A stretch of DNA of 64,000 nucleotides, from assembly GCF_039539005.1 (NCBI RefSeq), contig NZ_BAABCP010000002.1, forward strand, positions 248,001-312,000, in the 5' to 3' direction. The number at the start of each line of letters is the position of its first letter. The stretch's first letter is position 1. The position numbers and the translations under genes were made by a program. Origin of the DNA: Microbacterium soli. GTDB lineage: Bacteria > Actinomycetota > Actinomycetes > Actinomycetales > Microbacteriaceae. The notes under the pieces were generated by a model that did no database searches, was not told the DNA's origin, and saw only the letters and a list, made by a program, of their open reading frames with translations. Below are positions 1 through 7,941 of this stretch, one piece after another.

Positions 1-687
1 GAGCTGTCCCGCGAAGAGATGGACGCGTGGGCGTTCCGCAGCCACCAGCGCGCCGTCGACGCGATCGACCGGGGCCTGTTCGAGGACGAGATCTTTCCCA
101 TCTCGGTGAAGAATTGGAGCGGCGACACCGTCGAGTTCTCCGTCGACGAGCACCCCCGCCGCGACACGACGCTGGAACGCCTCGCGTCGCTTCGCGTCAT
201 CCACCCCGAAATCGAGGGCTTCTCGATTACCGCCGGCAACGCGAGCGGAGTCAACGACGCGGCGGCCGCGGTCGCGGTGACCAGTTCGGATCTCGCGGCC
301 AGCGAGGGCCTCACGCCGCTGGCGACGATCCGGGCGTGGACCGCGGTCGGCATCGATCCGGCGCTCATGGGGGTCGGCGCACTGCACGCCATCACGCGCG
401 TGCTCGGCAAGGCCGGCATCGAGGTGCCCGACGTCGCCGTCTGGGAGATCAACGAGGCGTTCGCCTCCGTGCCAGCGGCGGCCTGCAAGCTCCTCGGCAT
501 CGACGAGGAGATCGTGAACATCCACGGCAGCGGCTGCTCGATCGGCCATCCGGTCGCCGCCTCCGGCGCGCGGATGGTCAACACCCTGATCCGCGATCTG
601 CAGCGGCGCGGCGGCGGCATCGGCGTCGCCGCGATGTGCGCCGGCGGCGGCCAGGCGGGAGCCCTCGTCATCGAGGTGCAGTCTTGA
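1..687 (+). CDS. Acetyl-CoA C-acyltransferase (thiolase), C-terminal part
   Basis: The reading frame is open from base 1, so the gene starts before the window; about 228 residues are visible. It is the C-terminal part of a thiolase, which cleaves a 3-ketoacyl-CoA with CoA in the last step of beta-oxidation. Visible family motifs are NASGVNDAAAA, the EINEAFA block, GCSIGHPVAASGAR with the catalytic histidine, and MCAGGGQAGA with the second catalytic cysteine. The nucleophilic cysteine near the N-terminus lies outside the window. The stop overlaps the start of the next gene (thioesterase), so the two are probably translationally coupled. Whether it is biosynthetic or degradative cannot be read from this part; the acyl-CoA dehydrogenases and ligase nearby favour degradation. 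Confidence 0.9.
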   Translation, partial: ELSREEMDAWAFRSHQRAVDAIDRGLFEDEIFPISVKNWSGDTVEFSVDEHPRRDTTLERLASLRVIHPEIEGFSITAGNASGVNDAAAAVAVTSSDLAASEGLTPLATIRAWTAVGIDPALMGVGALHAITRVLGKAGIEVPDVAVWEINEAFASVPAAACKLLGIDEEIVNIHGSGCSIGHPVAASGARMVNTLIRDLQRRGGGIGVAAMCAGGGQAGALVIEVQS

Positions 688-1508
688 CGCCAGGCGACGC
701 GAGCCCTCGCGCGGCTCTGGTCGACACGGCCGACAAGGCCCTCCTGGCCCGGCACAACCCGTGGTCGCTCACCGGGGTCCCGATGGACGCTGCACGTCCG
801 GGAGCGTACGTGCAGCGTCCGGGGCCCTGGTTCCGGAGCGACCGCGGCGACTTCGCCTGGGCCTCCCTCGGGATGCTCGTGGATCACGGCCTCAGCATGG
901 TGCTCCTCGACGGTCATCCGCCGGGCATGAACGGCATGGTCACCACGGAGCTGTCGATCGACTTCGCCCCGGGGATCGAGCCCGCGGACGGCGCATTCGA
1001 CCTGGACACGCACGTCGTCGGCACGAGCCCCGCGGGCGGGCTGTCGACGGGGCAGGTACGCGACGCGGCGGGCGCCGTGATCGCAACCGCGTCGCTCAGC
1101 GGCCGATACCTCCCCGTCCCCGAAGGGGGATACTTCGAGATGCCTCGCGCCCCGGAGGAGACGGTGCCGCTCTCCGCGATGCTGCCGATGCCGCTGGAAG
1201 CCACCGGCGACGGCGTCATCGGCACGCTCGCGTCGCCGCGATGGCTCGCCAATCCGCGGGGCATCATGCACGGCGGCATCCACACCATCGCGCTCGAGCG
1301 CGTGGCGCGCGAGGCGATCGGCGACGAGCCGTGGCGTCCGGCGTCGATACGCGTCGCGTTCCTGCGGGGTATCCCCGTCGACGACGAGCTCACCGTGACC
1401 GCGACCCGCGTCCACTCCGGTCGCTCGCTCGCGGTCGTGCGGTCGGAGTCGCGCCGGCTCGACGGCAAGCTCGCCGGCGTCGCGACGATCTCCTACGCGC
1501 TGCGCTGA
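684..1508 (+). CDS. PaaI-type acyl-CoA thioesterase, double hotdog
   Basis: A 274-residue protein with two hotdog-like halves. The second half carries the PaaI-type signature NPRGIMHGGIHTIALE (about residues 190-205), where the backbone of the HGG turn normally binds the thioester. It probably hydrolyses an acyl-CoA intermediate and releases CoA. The start is a TTG at 684 that overlaps the thiolase TGA, with GAGGTG a few bases upstream; an ATG at 783 is the alternative but would remove part of the first hotdog. The tight overlap suggests a role in the same pathway, perhaps rescue of CoA from dead-end intermediates. The substrate cannot be told from sequence. Confidence 0.75.
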   Translation: MTPGDASPRAALVDTADKALLARHNPWSLTGVPMDAARPGAYVQRPGPWFRSDRGDFAWASLGMLVDHGLSMVLLDGHPPGMNGMVTTELSIDFAPGIEPADGAFDLDTHVVGTSPAGGLSTGQVRDAAGAVIATASLSGRYLPVPEGGYFEMPRAPEETVPLSAMLPMPLEATGDGVIGTLASPRWLANPRGIMHGGIHTIALERVAREAIGDEPWRPASIRVAFLRGIPVDDELTVTATRVHSGRSLAVVRSESRRLDGKLAGVATISYALR

Positions 1509-1606
1509 CGCTCCTCATGTCAGGACCGCGGTCGCGCACCGCCCGCACCCCTCCCCCGTCGCGTCCCCCTTCCCTCGTCGCGTCGACCTACGTCGCCCCT
1601 CCTTTT

Positions 1607-1656
1607 CCGTCGCGACACGCCGCTACGCCGGTCGGCGTTACGGCGTGTCGCGACGG
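1607..1656. repeat. Near-perfect 23-bp inverted repeat (hairpin)
   Basis: Arms at 1607-1629 and 1634-1656 are reverse complements except at two adjacent positions (CTA versus TAA), separated by only GGTC. It follows the thioesterase stop by about 100 bases and could act as a transcription terminator, although no T-run follows. The right arm is part of the direct repeat annotated at 1637-1705. Confidence 0.7.
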
Positions 1657-1705
1657 AGGTTGGCCGGGTTGACGGGGGTGTTACGGCGTGTCGCGACGGA
1701 GGTTG
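1637..1705. repeat. Two direct copies of a 26-bp GC-rich repeat
   Basis: A 26-base unit that begins GTTACGGCGTGTCGCG and ends GGAGGTTG occurs at 1637-1662 and again, identically, at 1680-1705, a 43-base period. Each copy is followed by a related GGGTTGACGGGG string. Counting the inverted arm at 1607-1629 there are three copies of the core in 100 bases. The 243-base gap (1509-1751) otherwise holds no gene. Confidence 0.75.
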
Positions 1706-1751
1706 AGGGGGTTGACGGGGTTGACGGCGGAGTCGAGGGCAGAATATCCCC

Positions 1752-3302
1752 ATGAATGAGACCGCCGACGTCCGGGTGCTTCGCGAGGCGCGGATGCCCG
1801 ACGGGCGCCTCGCCGACGTCGAGTTGCAGGCGGGGCGCATCCGCTCGATACGCCCCGCCTCGCCCCGCCCCCGGACCGCCGCAACCGCCCCGCCCCGCCC
1901 CGCGACCGCCGCGCCCCGCCCCGGCACCGCCGGCACCGCCGCGCCCAGCTCCGGGACCCCCGGAACCGTGAGGACCGCCGGAACCGCCGGGGCCGTAATC
2001 GAGTGCGGCGGGGCGCACCTGCTTCCCGGGCTGATCGACCACCACATCCACCTCCTCGCCCTCGCCGCGGCGCTCGAGTCCGTCGACTGCTCGCCCCGCG
2101 CCGCGCCCGACCCGGCATCCCTCGGCCGGGCCCTTCGCGCGGCCGCGCCAGACGCGCACGGCTGGATCCGGGGCGTCGGATACGACGAGTCCACGGCGGG
2201 ATCCCTCGACGCCCGCGCCCTCGACCGGTTCGGGCCGCGCGGCCCGGTGCGCCTGCAGCACCGCAGCGGAGCCCTCTGGATCCTCAACTCGGCGGCGCTG
2301 ACGCGGCTCGACCCGGATCGGGCGCCCGCCGGCGTCGTCGAGCGCGATCCGGCCGGCGCGCCCACCGGGCGCATCTGGCGCGGCGACGAGTGGCTCCGCT
2401 CGCAGCTCCCCCGCTCCGAACGCCTGCCGCTCGCGCGAGTCGGCGCGGAACTCGCCCGCCTCGGCGTGACCGAGGTGACCGATGCCACCCCGGGCGCGCG
2501 CGACGCGGGCCTCATCGCGCGCGCTCGCGCGAGCGGCGCGCTCCCGCAACGGGTGACGCTGCTCGGGGAGCCCGGAGAGGTGCCCCCGGAGGTCCGCCTG
2601 GGCCCGCGCAAGATCGTGCTCGGAGACTCGGGCCTCCCCGCCGTCGACGAGCTGGTCGCGGAGATCGCGCGAGCACGGGCCGCCCGCCGCGCGGTCGCCG
2701 TGCACTGCGTGACCCGGGAGGCGCTCGTGCTCCTCCTGGCCGCGCTCGCGCGCATCGGGGCACGGCCGGGCGACCGCGTCGAGCACGCCGCCGTCGTGCC
2801 TCCCGAGCTCATCCCGATGATCCGCGACCTCGGCCTCGCCGTGGTCACCCAGCCCGGTTTCCTCTGGCACCGGGGCGACCGGTATCTCGCCGAGGTCGAC
2901 GCGGACGACACCCCGCACCTGTACCGGCACCGGACGCTCCTCGACGCCGGGATCCCGGTCGTCGCGTCCAGCGACGCGCCCTACGGCCCCGTCAACCCGT
3001 GGACCGTGATGCACGATGCGGTGCACCGCCGCGCGCCCGGTGGCGCCGTCCTCGGGCCGCGCGATCGGGTGACGGCGGCGCAAGCCCTCGCGGGATACCT
3101 GAGCCCCGCCGACGATCTCGGCGCGGTCCTCGGAATCGCCGCGGCGCTCCTCGCTCCGCGGGGCCGCTCCGCCCTCATCCGCCCGGGAATGCGGGCGGAC
3201 CTCATCCTGACCGAGACGCCGGCGCTCGACGCCATAGCGCAGGGCCGGCGCGATCCCGTGATCCTCACCCTCGTCGACGGCCGCGTCGCCGCGGGGAGGT
3301 GA
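1752..3302 (+). CDS. YtcJ-type amidohydrolase with low-complexity insert
   Basis: A 516-residue metal-dependent hydrolase of the amidohydrolase_3 (YtcJ) family. Visible are the DHHIH metal motif (residues 96-100) after LPGLID, a VAVHCVTREA block, the SSDAPYGPVNPW motif near the C-terminus, and the closing beta-sandwich GMRADLILTE. Family members hydrolyse cyclic or linear amides and related bonds; the substrate here is unknown. Between the first beta-sandwich strands and the metal motif (about residues 36-80) lies an Ala/Pro/Thr/Gly-rich insert encoded by repetitive CCGCCCCGCCCC-type DNA, absent from typical members. The ATG at 1752 lies a few bases after a possible -10 box (CAGAAT) with no clear Shine-Dalgarno, so a leaderless transcript is possible. 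It converges on the VOC gene. Confidence 0.8.
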   Translation: MNETADVRVLREARMPDGRLADVELQAGRIRSIRPASPRPRTAATAPPRPATAAPRPGTAGTAAPSSGTPGTVRTAGTAGAVIECGGAHLLPGLIDHHIHLLALAAALESVDCSPRAAPDPASLGRALRAAAPDAHGWIRGVGYDESTAGSLDARALDRFGPRGPVRLQHRSGALWILNSAALTRLDPDRAPAGVVERDPAGAPTGRIWRGDEWLRSQLPRSERLPLARVGAELARLGVTEVTDATPGARDAGLIARARASGALPQRVTLLGEPGEVPPEVRLGPRKIVLGDSGLPAVDELVAEIARARAARRAVAVHCVTREALVLLLAALARIGARPGDRVEHAAVVPPELIPMIRDLGLAVVTQPGFLWHRGDRYLAEVDADDTPHLYRHRTLLDAGIPVVASSDAPYGPVNPWTVMHDAVHRRAPGGAVLGPRDRVTAAQALAGYLSPADDLGAVLGIAAALLAPRGRSALIRPGMRADLILTETPALDAIAQGRRDPVILTLVDGRVAAGR

Positions 3303-3353
3303 TCCGCGCGGGATCGCCGCGCCGGTCCTGACGCCGGCGCCCGCGAACACGAA

Positions 3354-3381
3354 GCGGGCGGGCGCCGAAGCGCCCGCCCGC
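3354..3381. terminator. Bidirectional terminator hairpin
   Basis: A perfect 12-bp stem (3354-3365 with 3370-3381, GCGGGCGGGCGC arm) closed by a CGAA tetraloop lies between the convergent amidohydrolase and VOC genes. No long T-run follows on either side, as is usual for actinobacterial terminators. Confidence 0.75.
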
Positions 3382-3403
3382 CATGTCGGAGCGACGAAAA
3401 CTG

Positions 3404-4315
3404 CTACTTGCCGTCGCGCGGGCCGCCCGGCACGTCCCACGTGGTCCAGCGGAAAGGAACGCCGTGCGTCGTCGCCGGATCGCTGATGAGCGTCTGGTCG
3501 TCGCGGGCGACCGTCTTGATCCCCTTCTCCTCCAGGTACTCCTTCGTCTTGTCGAGGTCGAGCACCTTGAAGGCGGCCGCGTGATGGATCTCGCGGTTCT
3601 TCTCGAAGTCGGCCGCGGCGATCGTGCCGTCCGTGTTCGGCTTCGACAGCTGCACCACCGTGTCGCCCACCTGCACGTAGACGTCGTCGGTGCCGGTGAG
3701 CTCGGAGGATCCCTTGTGGAGCACCGTGCCGCCGAGCAGTTCGCCGTACACCTGCTCGGCGCGATCCAGATCCTTCGTCAGCACGGTCGTGTAGGCGAGG
3801 CCGGGCGTCTGGATCGGATGGTTGTTGATCCACCAGTTCGGATCCCAATCCGGCTTCAGCCTCGGGTCGTTCTCCTCGACGACGCCGTTCGGGCGCATGA
3901 ACTCGAGCTGGGTGAGGGTGTCCTTCGGGTGCGTCATGATCGCGGAGTCCGGGCCCGGGCGCGTGTCCGTGAGCTTGCCTCCCTCGATGTACACGCGCAC
4001 GCCCGCGTCCGTCAGCCGCTGCCAGATCTCGCCGGCGTCGTCCGTGTACCAGGCGATCGAGTGCCAGTGCGTGCCGAAGCGGTTGTAGAAGCGCCCGAGC
4101 GGATACTCCGCCCAGTCGTCGACGCGGAACGCGGGCGCGAGCGGTTCGATGACCGAGTCGCCGAGCAGCACGAGGGAGGCGTCGCGCCGCTCGCCCTCCA
4201 TGTAGTGGTGGTCGAGGAAGCCGCGGCGAACGCTGAACACGTCGTCGTACCAGGCTTCGAGCGCGGGCAGGTCGTCCGTCAGGTGGATGATGTGGAAGAG
4301 GCGTCCAATCGCCAT
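3404..4315 (-). CDS. VOC-superfamily protein, two-module (glyoxalase/extradiol-like)
   Basis: A 303-residue protein with two vicinal-oxygen-chelate modules. The first begins GRLFHIIHLTDDLPALEAWY and contains candidate metal ligands in HIIHL, GTHWHSIAWY and TQLEF. The second begins GLAYTTVLTKDL near residue 183 and has a histidine pair in REIHHAAAF. Such proteins include extradiol ring-cleavage dioxygenases, glyoxalases and epimerases, so a ring-cleavage or isomerase step is possible but not proven. It is the last gene of a four-gene minus-strand run (MBL hydrolase, two acyl-CoA dehydrogenases, VOC), 43 bases behind its neighbour, and probably acts on an intermediate of that pathway. Confidence 0.75.
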   Translation of the reverse strand: MAIGRLFHIIHLTDDLPALEAWYDDVFSVRRGFLDHHYMEGERRDASLVLLGDSVIEPLAPAFRVDDWAEYPLGRFYNRFGTHWHSIAWYTDDAGEIWQRLTDAGVRVYIEGGKLTDTRPGPDSAIMTHPKDTLTQLEFMRPNGVVEENDPRLKPDWDPNWWINNHPIQTPGLAYTTVLTKDLDRAEQVYGELLGGTVLHKGSSELTGTDDVYVQVGDTVVQLSKPNTDGTIAAADFEKNREIHHAAAFKVLDLDKTKEYLEEKGIKTVARDDQTLISDPATTHGVPFRWTTWDVPGGPRDGK

Positions 4316-4358
4316 GAGTACTCCTTCGTTGATGGTCTCGGGTGAACGGTGCGGCTGC

Positions 4359-5576
4359 TCAGGAGAGCTTGGTGGATGCCGACACCCCGAAGTCGCGCGA
4401 CCCCGGATAGTTCGGCCTGGGCAGCCCCAGGACGTGCTGCGCGATGATCGTGCGGAACACCTCGACGGTCCCGGCGTAGGTCGCGGTCCCCTGCGCGTAA
4501 CGGTGGGCGTAGTCGATCTGCCCGTTGCCGATCGCGCCGTCCCCGTTCCGGGAGATCAGCGCTTCCCGCCCGATCAGATCGAGCAGCTCGGCCGAGCCCT
4601 CGACGAGGGTCTCCGCACCGGCGATGCGTCCGGCCGGCCCCGGCGTGATCACGGCCGCCTCGTAGCGGGCGGTGAGCGCGCCGATCCGTTCGAGCACACC
4701 GTCCTCGTCGGCCGGGCGCGAGCCGTCGGCGCGCGCGGTTCGCGCCCACTCCGCCGTGTCGTCGAGCGCGTAGGAGAGGTCGCGGATGAAGTTCGTGCCG
4801 ATCGACGGCTCGTCGAGCCCGTCGTCCTCTCCCCCGCCGATGCTGTGCTCCTCGTCCAGGGGACCGTGGAGCACGCTCCAGCCGCCGTTGACCTCGCCGA
4901 GCCGGTAGTCGTCGCTCACGTGCACGTCGTCGTAGTAGACGATGTTGGTGCGCTCGCCGCTGTACGCCCAGATCCCCTGGATCTCGACCCCGGGAAGATC
5001 CAGCGGCAGCAGGAACATCGTCAGGCCCTTGTGCTTGGGCTGCGTCGGGTCGGTCCTGGTGATCAGGAAGGTGTACTGCGTCGTGTGGGCGCCCGTGGTG
5101 AACATCTTCGAGCCGTTGATGATCCACTCGTCGCCGTCGCGGACGGCCTTGGTCTTCGCGCCCGCGATGTCCGAGCCGCCGTCCGGCTCGGTGTACCCCA
5201 GGCTAAACCGGACCGTGCCCTTCGCCACGCCGGCGAGGACCTCGGCGCGGATTTTCGGGTTGCCGTAGCGCTCCACCGCCTTCGAGACGAGGTTGGTGGT
5301 GCCGAGCGCGATCATCGGCAGCCGCGTCTTCTTGAGTTCGAGGTCGAGGATCTTCGCCCCGAGACGGTCCAGGCCGGCCCCGCCGCGCTCCTTGGGCCAC
5401 GTGGGCTGAATCCAGCCCCGCTCGCCGAGCGCCAGGTGGATCCTTTCGTTGAACGCGTCGCCGGTCTCGTGCTCGTGCTCGTACGCATCCGGCGTGAAGT
5501 ACTCGCGCACGAAGTCGCGAATCTCCGTCCGGAGCCGTTCATGCTCCGGGCTGAGCTCGATCTTGCTGAAATCCAT
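4359..5576 (-). CDS. Acyl-CoA dehydrogenase, larger partner
   Basis: A 405-residue flavoprotein of the acyl-CoA dehydrogenase family that introduces an alpha-beta double bond in an acyl-CoA and passes electrons to ETF. Family features include RFSLGYTEPDGGSDIAGAKT (FAD/substrate loop), DEWIINGSKMFTTGA, and the C-terminal YAGTVEVFRTIIAQHVLGLPRP. Directly upstream is a second, shorter member of the same family (30 bases away). Paired genes of this kind encode alpha2beta2 dehydrogenases in actinobacteria, for example FadE28/FadE29 acting on bulky steroid side-chain or ring CoA esters. A non-linear substrate is therefore likely. The electrons would reach the ETF encoded at 24.1-25.9 kb, whose promoter carries the same dyad. 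Confidence 0.87.
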   Translation of the reverse strand: MDFSKIELSPEHERLRTEIRDFVREYFTPDAYEHEHETGDAFNERIHLALGERGWIQPTWPKERGGAGLDRLGAKILDLELKKTRLPMIALGTTNLVSKAVERYGNPKIRAEVLAGVAKGTVRFSLGYTEPDGGSDIAGAKTKAVRDGDEWIINGSKMFTTGAHTTQYTFLITRTDPTQPKHKGLTMFLLPLDLPGVEIQGIWAYSGERTNIVYYDDVHVSDDYRLGEVNGGWSVLHGPLDEEHSIGGGEDDGLDEPSIGTNFIRDLSYALDDTAEWARTARADGSRPADEDGVLERIGALTARYEAAVITPGPAGRIAGAETLVEGSAELLDLIGREALISRNGDGAIGNGQIDYAHRYAQGTATYAGTVEVFRTIIAQHVLGLPRPNYPGSRDFGVSASTKLS

Positions 5577-5606
5577 GAGTATCTGTCCTTACGCTTGTGA
5601 TTGCTA

Positions 5607-6641
5607 CTACGCAGCCGAGCCGATGCGCAGCTCGCCGATGCGGCGGCTGTCGTCGCGCGGATTGCCGGCTGCGAGCGCCCAACCCTTGGCACGAAGGAAG
5701 TAGAGGCTGGCGTCGGCCTCGACGGTGAACCCGAGGCCTCCCTGCATGTGCTGCGAGGTCGTCGCTCCGACGGTCGCGGTCTTCGTGGCCTCGACGAGGG
5801 CCGAAGCCTGCAGCCAGGGCTCGGTGTCGGGCTCGTGGTCCATGAACCAGGCGGCCCGGTAGGCGAGATTGCGCGATCCCGCGATGGCGATGGCGACGTC
5901 GGCGAGCGGGAAGGCGACGCCCTGCAGAACGCCGAGGGCGACGCCCATCGTCTCGCGCGACTTCACGAACTCGAGCGAGAGCTGGAGGGCGGCGTCGGTG
6001 AGCCCGACGAGCCCGGCCGCGGTCAGCGTCTTGAACTCGCGCAGCGCGACGTCGAACAGTCCCGCCGGGTCGGCCGCTGCCACCCGCGTCAGGCGCTCGG
6101 TCGAGGGATCGACCCACGCGTAGGGCAGCGACGCCTGGTTGGGCACGTGCGCGCGGCCCTCGGCGCTCACGACGACGAGCGACTCGCCGTCGAAGGCGAC
6201 GACGTCGGACGCCGCGGCCGCCGAGGAGACGAGCTGGCGGCCGGTGAGCGGATCGATCGCAAGCCCGAGGATCCGCTCGCCCGCCATGGCCGCGGCGAGC
6301 AGCTCGCCGACCGAGTCGTCCCCGGCCGCGGCGAGCAGCCGGGTCGCGACGACGTGCTCGAGCAGCGGGACCGGCGCGAGTGCCCGACCGAACTCCTCGG
6401 CGATGATGACGAGCTCGGAGATCCCGACGCCGTCCCCGCCCTGTTCCTCCGGCACCCCCATCTGCGTGACGCCGAGCTCGAGCAGCTGCTCCCAGAGCTG
6501 CGGATCGAATCCCGTGGGTTCGGCCGCGCGCACGGTGGTCGTCGGGGATTGTTTCTCGAAGAAGTCCGCGAAGAGTTCGCGGATGGCCTCTTGCTCCTCG
6601 CTGAGCGAGAAGTCAATACGCCTGAGTTCGTTAGGATCCAT
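5607..6641 (-). CDS. Acyl-CoA dehydrogenase, smaller partner
   Basis: A 344-residue member of the acyl-CoA dehydrogenase family, about 50 residues shorter than catalytic members. The N-terminal helical domain (FSLSEEQEAIRELFADFFEK) and the C-terminal helical part (QHMQGGLGFTVEADASLYFLRAKG) are recognisable; the middle beta-domain is poorly conserved. This matches the second subunit of heteromeric actinobacterial dehydrogenases such as FadE29 or IpdE2, which shares the FAD site with the larger subunit. It lies 30 bases before the larger dehydrogenase and 9 bases after the MBL hydrolase, in the same operon. Confidence 0.82.
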   Translation of the reverse strand: MDPNELRRIDFSLSEEQEAIRELFADFFEKQSPTTTVRAAEPTGFDPQLWEQLLELGVTQMGVPEEQGGDGVGISELVIIAEEFGRALAPVPLLEHVVATRLLAAAGDDSVGELLAAAMAGERILGLAIDPLTGRQLVSSAAAASDVVAFDGESLVVVSAEGRAHVPNQASLPYAWVDPSTERLTRVAAADPAGLFDVALREFKTLTAAGLVGLTDAALQLSLEFVKSRETMGVALGVLQGVAFPLADVAIAIAGSRNLAYRAAWFMDHEPDTEPWLQASALVEATKTATVGATTSQHMQGGLGFTVEADASLYFLRAKGWALAAGNPRDDSRRIGELRIGSAA

Positions 6642-6650
6642 AAGCCTTGA

Positions 6651-7763
6651 TCAGCCTCTCAGTAGTTGTTGTCTCATTGTTCTCAGGTGTTCGACTGGGC
6701 GCGCGCCGTCGTCGATCACCCAGGCATCCGGGTGGCTCGATGCCTGTCTCACCCGTCCCTCGGCTTCGAGATGCTTGAGGTGGGTGTAGGTCTCTGCGAG
6801 CGCGGTCTGGCGCATGAAGCCGCTCGTCGCCTCCCAGCCGCGCGACCAGGAGATGCGTTCGGCGACCTCCCAGGTGGTGCGGGCGCCGGCCCGCACGGCG
6901 TCGAGGATCTCGAGGAAGCGCTCCTCGTGATGGTCGAGCATGGTGCCGATGCGCGAGGGGAGATCGGAGAAGCGGTACTCGTGCGCCGGGAGCACCTCGT
7001 CGACGTCGAGTTCGAGCATGCGCCGGAGCGAGTCGAGATACGTCGTGAGCGCCGGGTCGAGCGGCACGAACGCGGGCCGCGTCACGTGGGGGGTGATGCG
7101 GGGCAGCACGTGGTCGCCGGAGAGCAGGATCCGGTCGTTCTCCAGGAGGAAGCAGAGGTGTCCCCGGGTGTGGCCGGGCGTCCACAGCGCGACGACGTCG
7201 GGCCTTCCGGGCAGCGGCCGGTCGCCGTCCTGGATCACGACGTCGGGCAGCACGGCGTCGAAGTCGGGGGTGCTGCCGTGCGCCATCTGCTCGTGCATGG
7301 TGGCCAGCTGTCCGGGGCTCGCCCCGCGGTCGCGGAGCCATGCGGTGCCGGCTGCCGCAGCGCCGGGCAGTCCCGCGTCGATCTCGCGGATCACCTCTCG
7401 TTCGACCGCGTGCATCGCGACGACTGCGCCGCTGCGTTCCTTGATGCGCTGCGTGAGTCCGTGGTGGTCCGTGTGCGAGTGCGTGATGAGCACGTAGCGG
7501 ACGTCCTCGACGGCGAAGCCGGTGCTTTCGAGCCCGCTCTCCAGCGCGCGCCACGACTCGTCGTGCGGCCACCCGCTGTCGACGAGGGCCACCCCGTCCG
7601 GAAGCTCGATGGCGTACACGATCACGTAGCGCAGCGGGCTGTCGGGGATGACGATGGGGAGCGACCAGAGCCCCGGGCGGATGCGCTCCACCGGCGGCAC
7701 CCGGCGCTCGCGCCAGGCCTCGTGCTGGTGCCGACCTGCGGCTGACGGTGCGGCGGCTGTCAT
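6651..7763 (-). CDS. Metallo-beta-lactamase-fold hydrolase
   Basis: A 370-residue MBL-fold enzyme with the THSHTDHHGL metal-binding motif (HxHxDH), WTPGHTRGHLCF and SGDHVLPRITPH, followed by a C-terminal winged-helix-like region (TTWEVAERISWSRGWE...AETYTHLKHLEAEGRV) seen in LACTB2-like and other thioesterase-type members. It probably hydrolyses a thioester or lactone of the pathway. The start chosen is the ATG ending at 7763, because AAAGGAGA lies at good spacing before it; an in-frame ATG 27 bases upstream has no ribosome site. It is the first gene of the minus-strand operon and faces the MoxR operon across a shared promoter region. Confidence 0.83.
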   Translation of the reverse strand: MTAAAPSAAGRHQHEAWRERRVPPVERIRPGLWSLPIVIPDSPLRYVIVYAIELPDGVALVDSGWPHDESWRALESGLESTGFAVEDVRYVLITHSHTDHHGLTQRIKERSGAVVAMHAVEREVIREIDAGLPGAAAAGTAWLRDRGASPGQLATMHEQMAHGSTPDFDAVLPDVVIQDGDRPLPGRPDVVALWTPGHTRGHLCFLLENDRILLSGDHVLPRITPHVTRPAFVPLDPALTTYLDSLRRMLELDVDEVLPAHEYRFSDLPSRIGTMLDHHEERFLEILDAVRAGARTTWEVAERISWSRGWEATSGFMRQTALAETYTHLKHLEAEGRVRQASSHPDAWVIDDGARPVEHLRTMRQQLLRG

Positions 7764-7870
7764 GGCCTCATCTCCTTTGACTGTCGACACCGTCGTTGCA
7801 GGAGCCGAGCTTCATCTCGAGCGACCGGCCACTGGGCCGAGCCCCCCGGAAGACAGGATGGCACTCGCGC

Positions 7871-7901
7871 TTGACTATTGTCAAATGCCTTACGGTAAGC
7901 T
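7871..7901 (+). promoter_or_regulatory. Divergent promoter region with TTAC-G-GTAA operator
   Basis: TTGACT (7871-7876) and TAAGCT (7896-7901) form a possible sigma-70 type promoter with a long 19-base spacer for the MoxR operon. Overlapping its -10 is a perfect dyad, CTTAC-G-GTAAG, at 7889-7899. Close relatives of this dyad occur before the carboxyltransferase gene, the 99-residue protein gene and the ETF operon. The 178-base gap also serves the MBL operon on the other strand. Confidence 0.6.
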
Positions 7902-7941
7902 CATCTAGAGAAACACGGCGGCACCATCGGAGGTTCCCAGC

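Noticed and set aside
1637..1705. Possible CRISPR repeat
   Set aside because: Only two direct copies with a 17-base GC-rich spacer that is itself repetitive, and no cas genes in the window.
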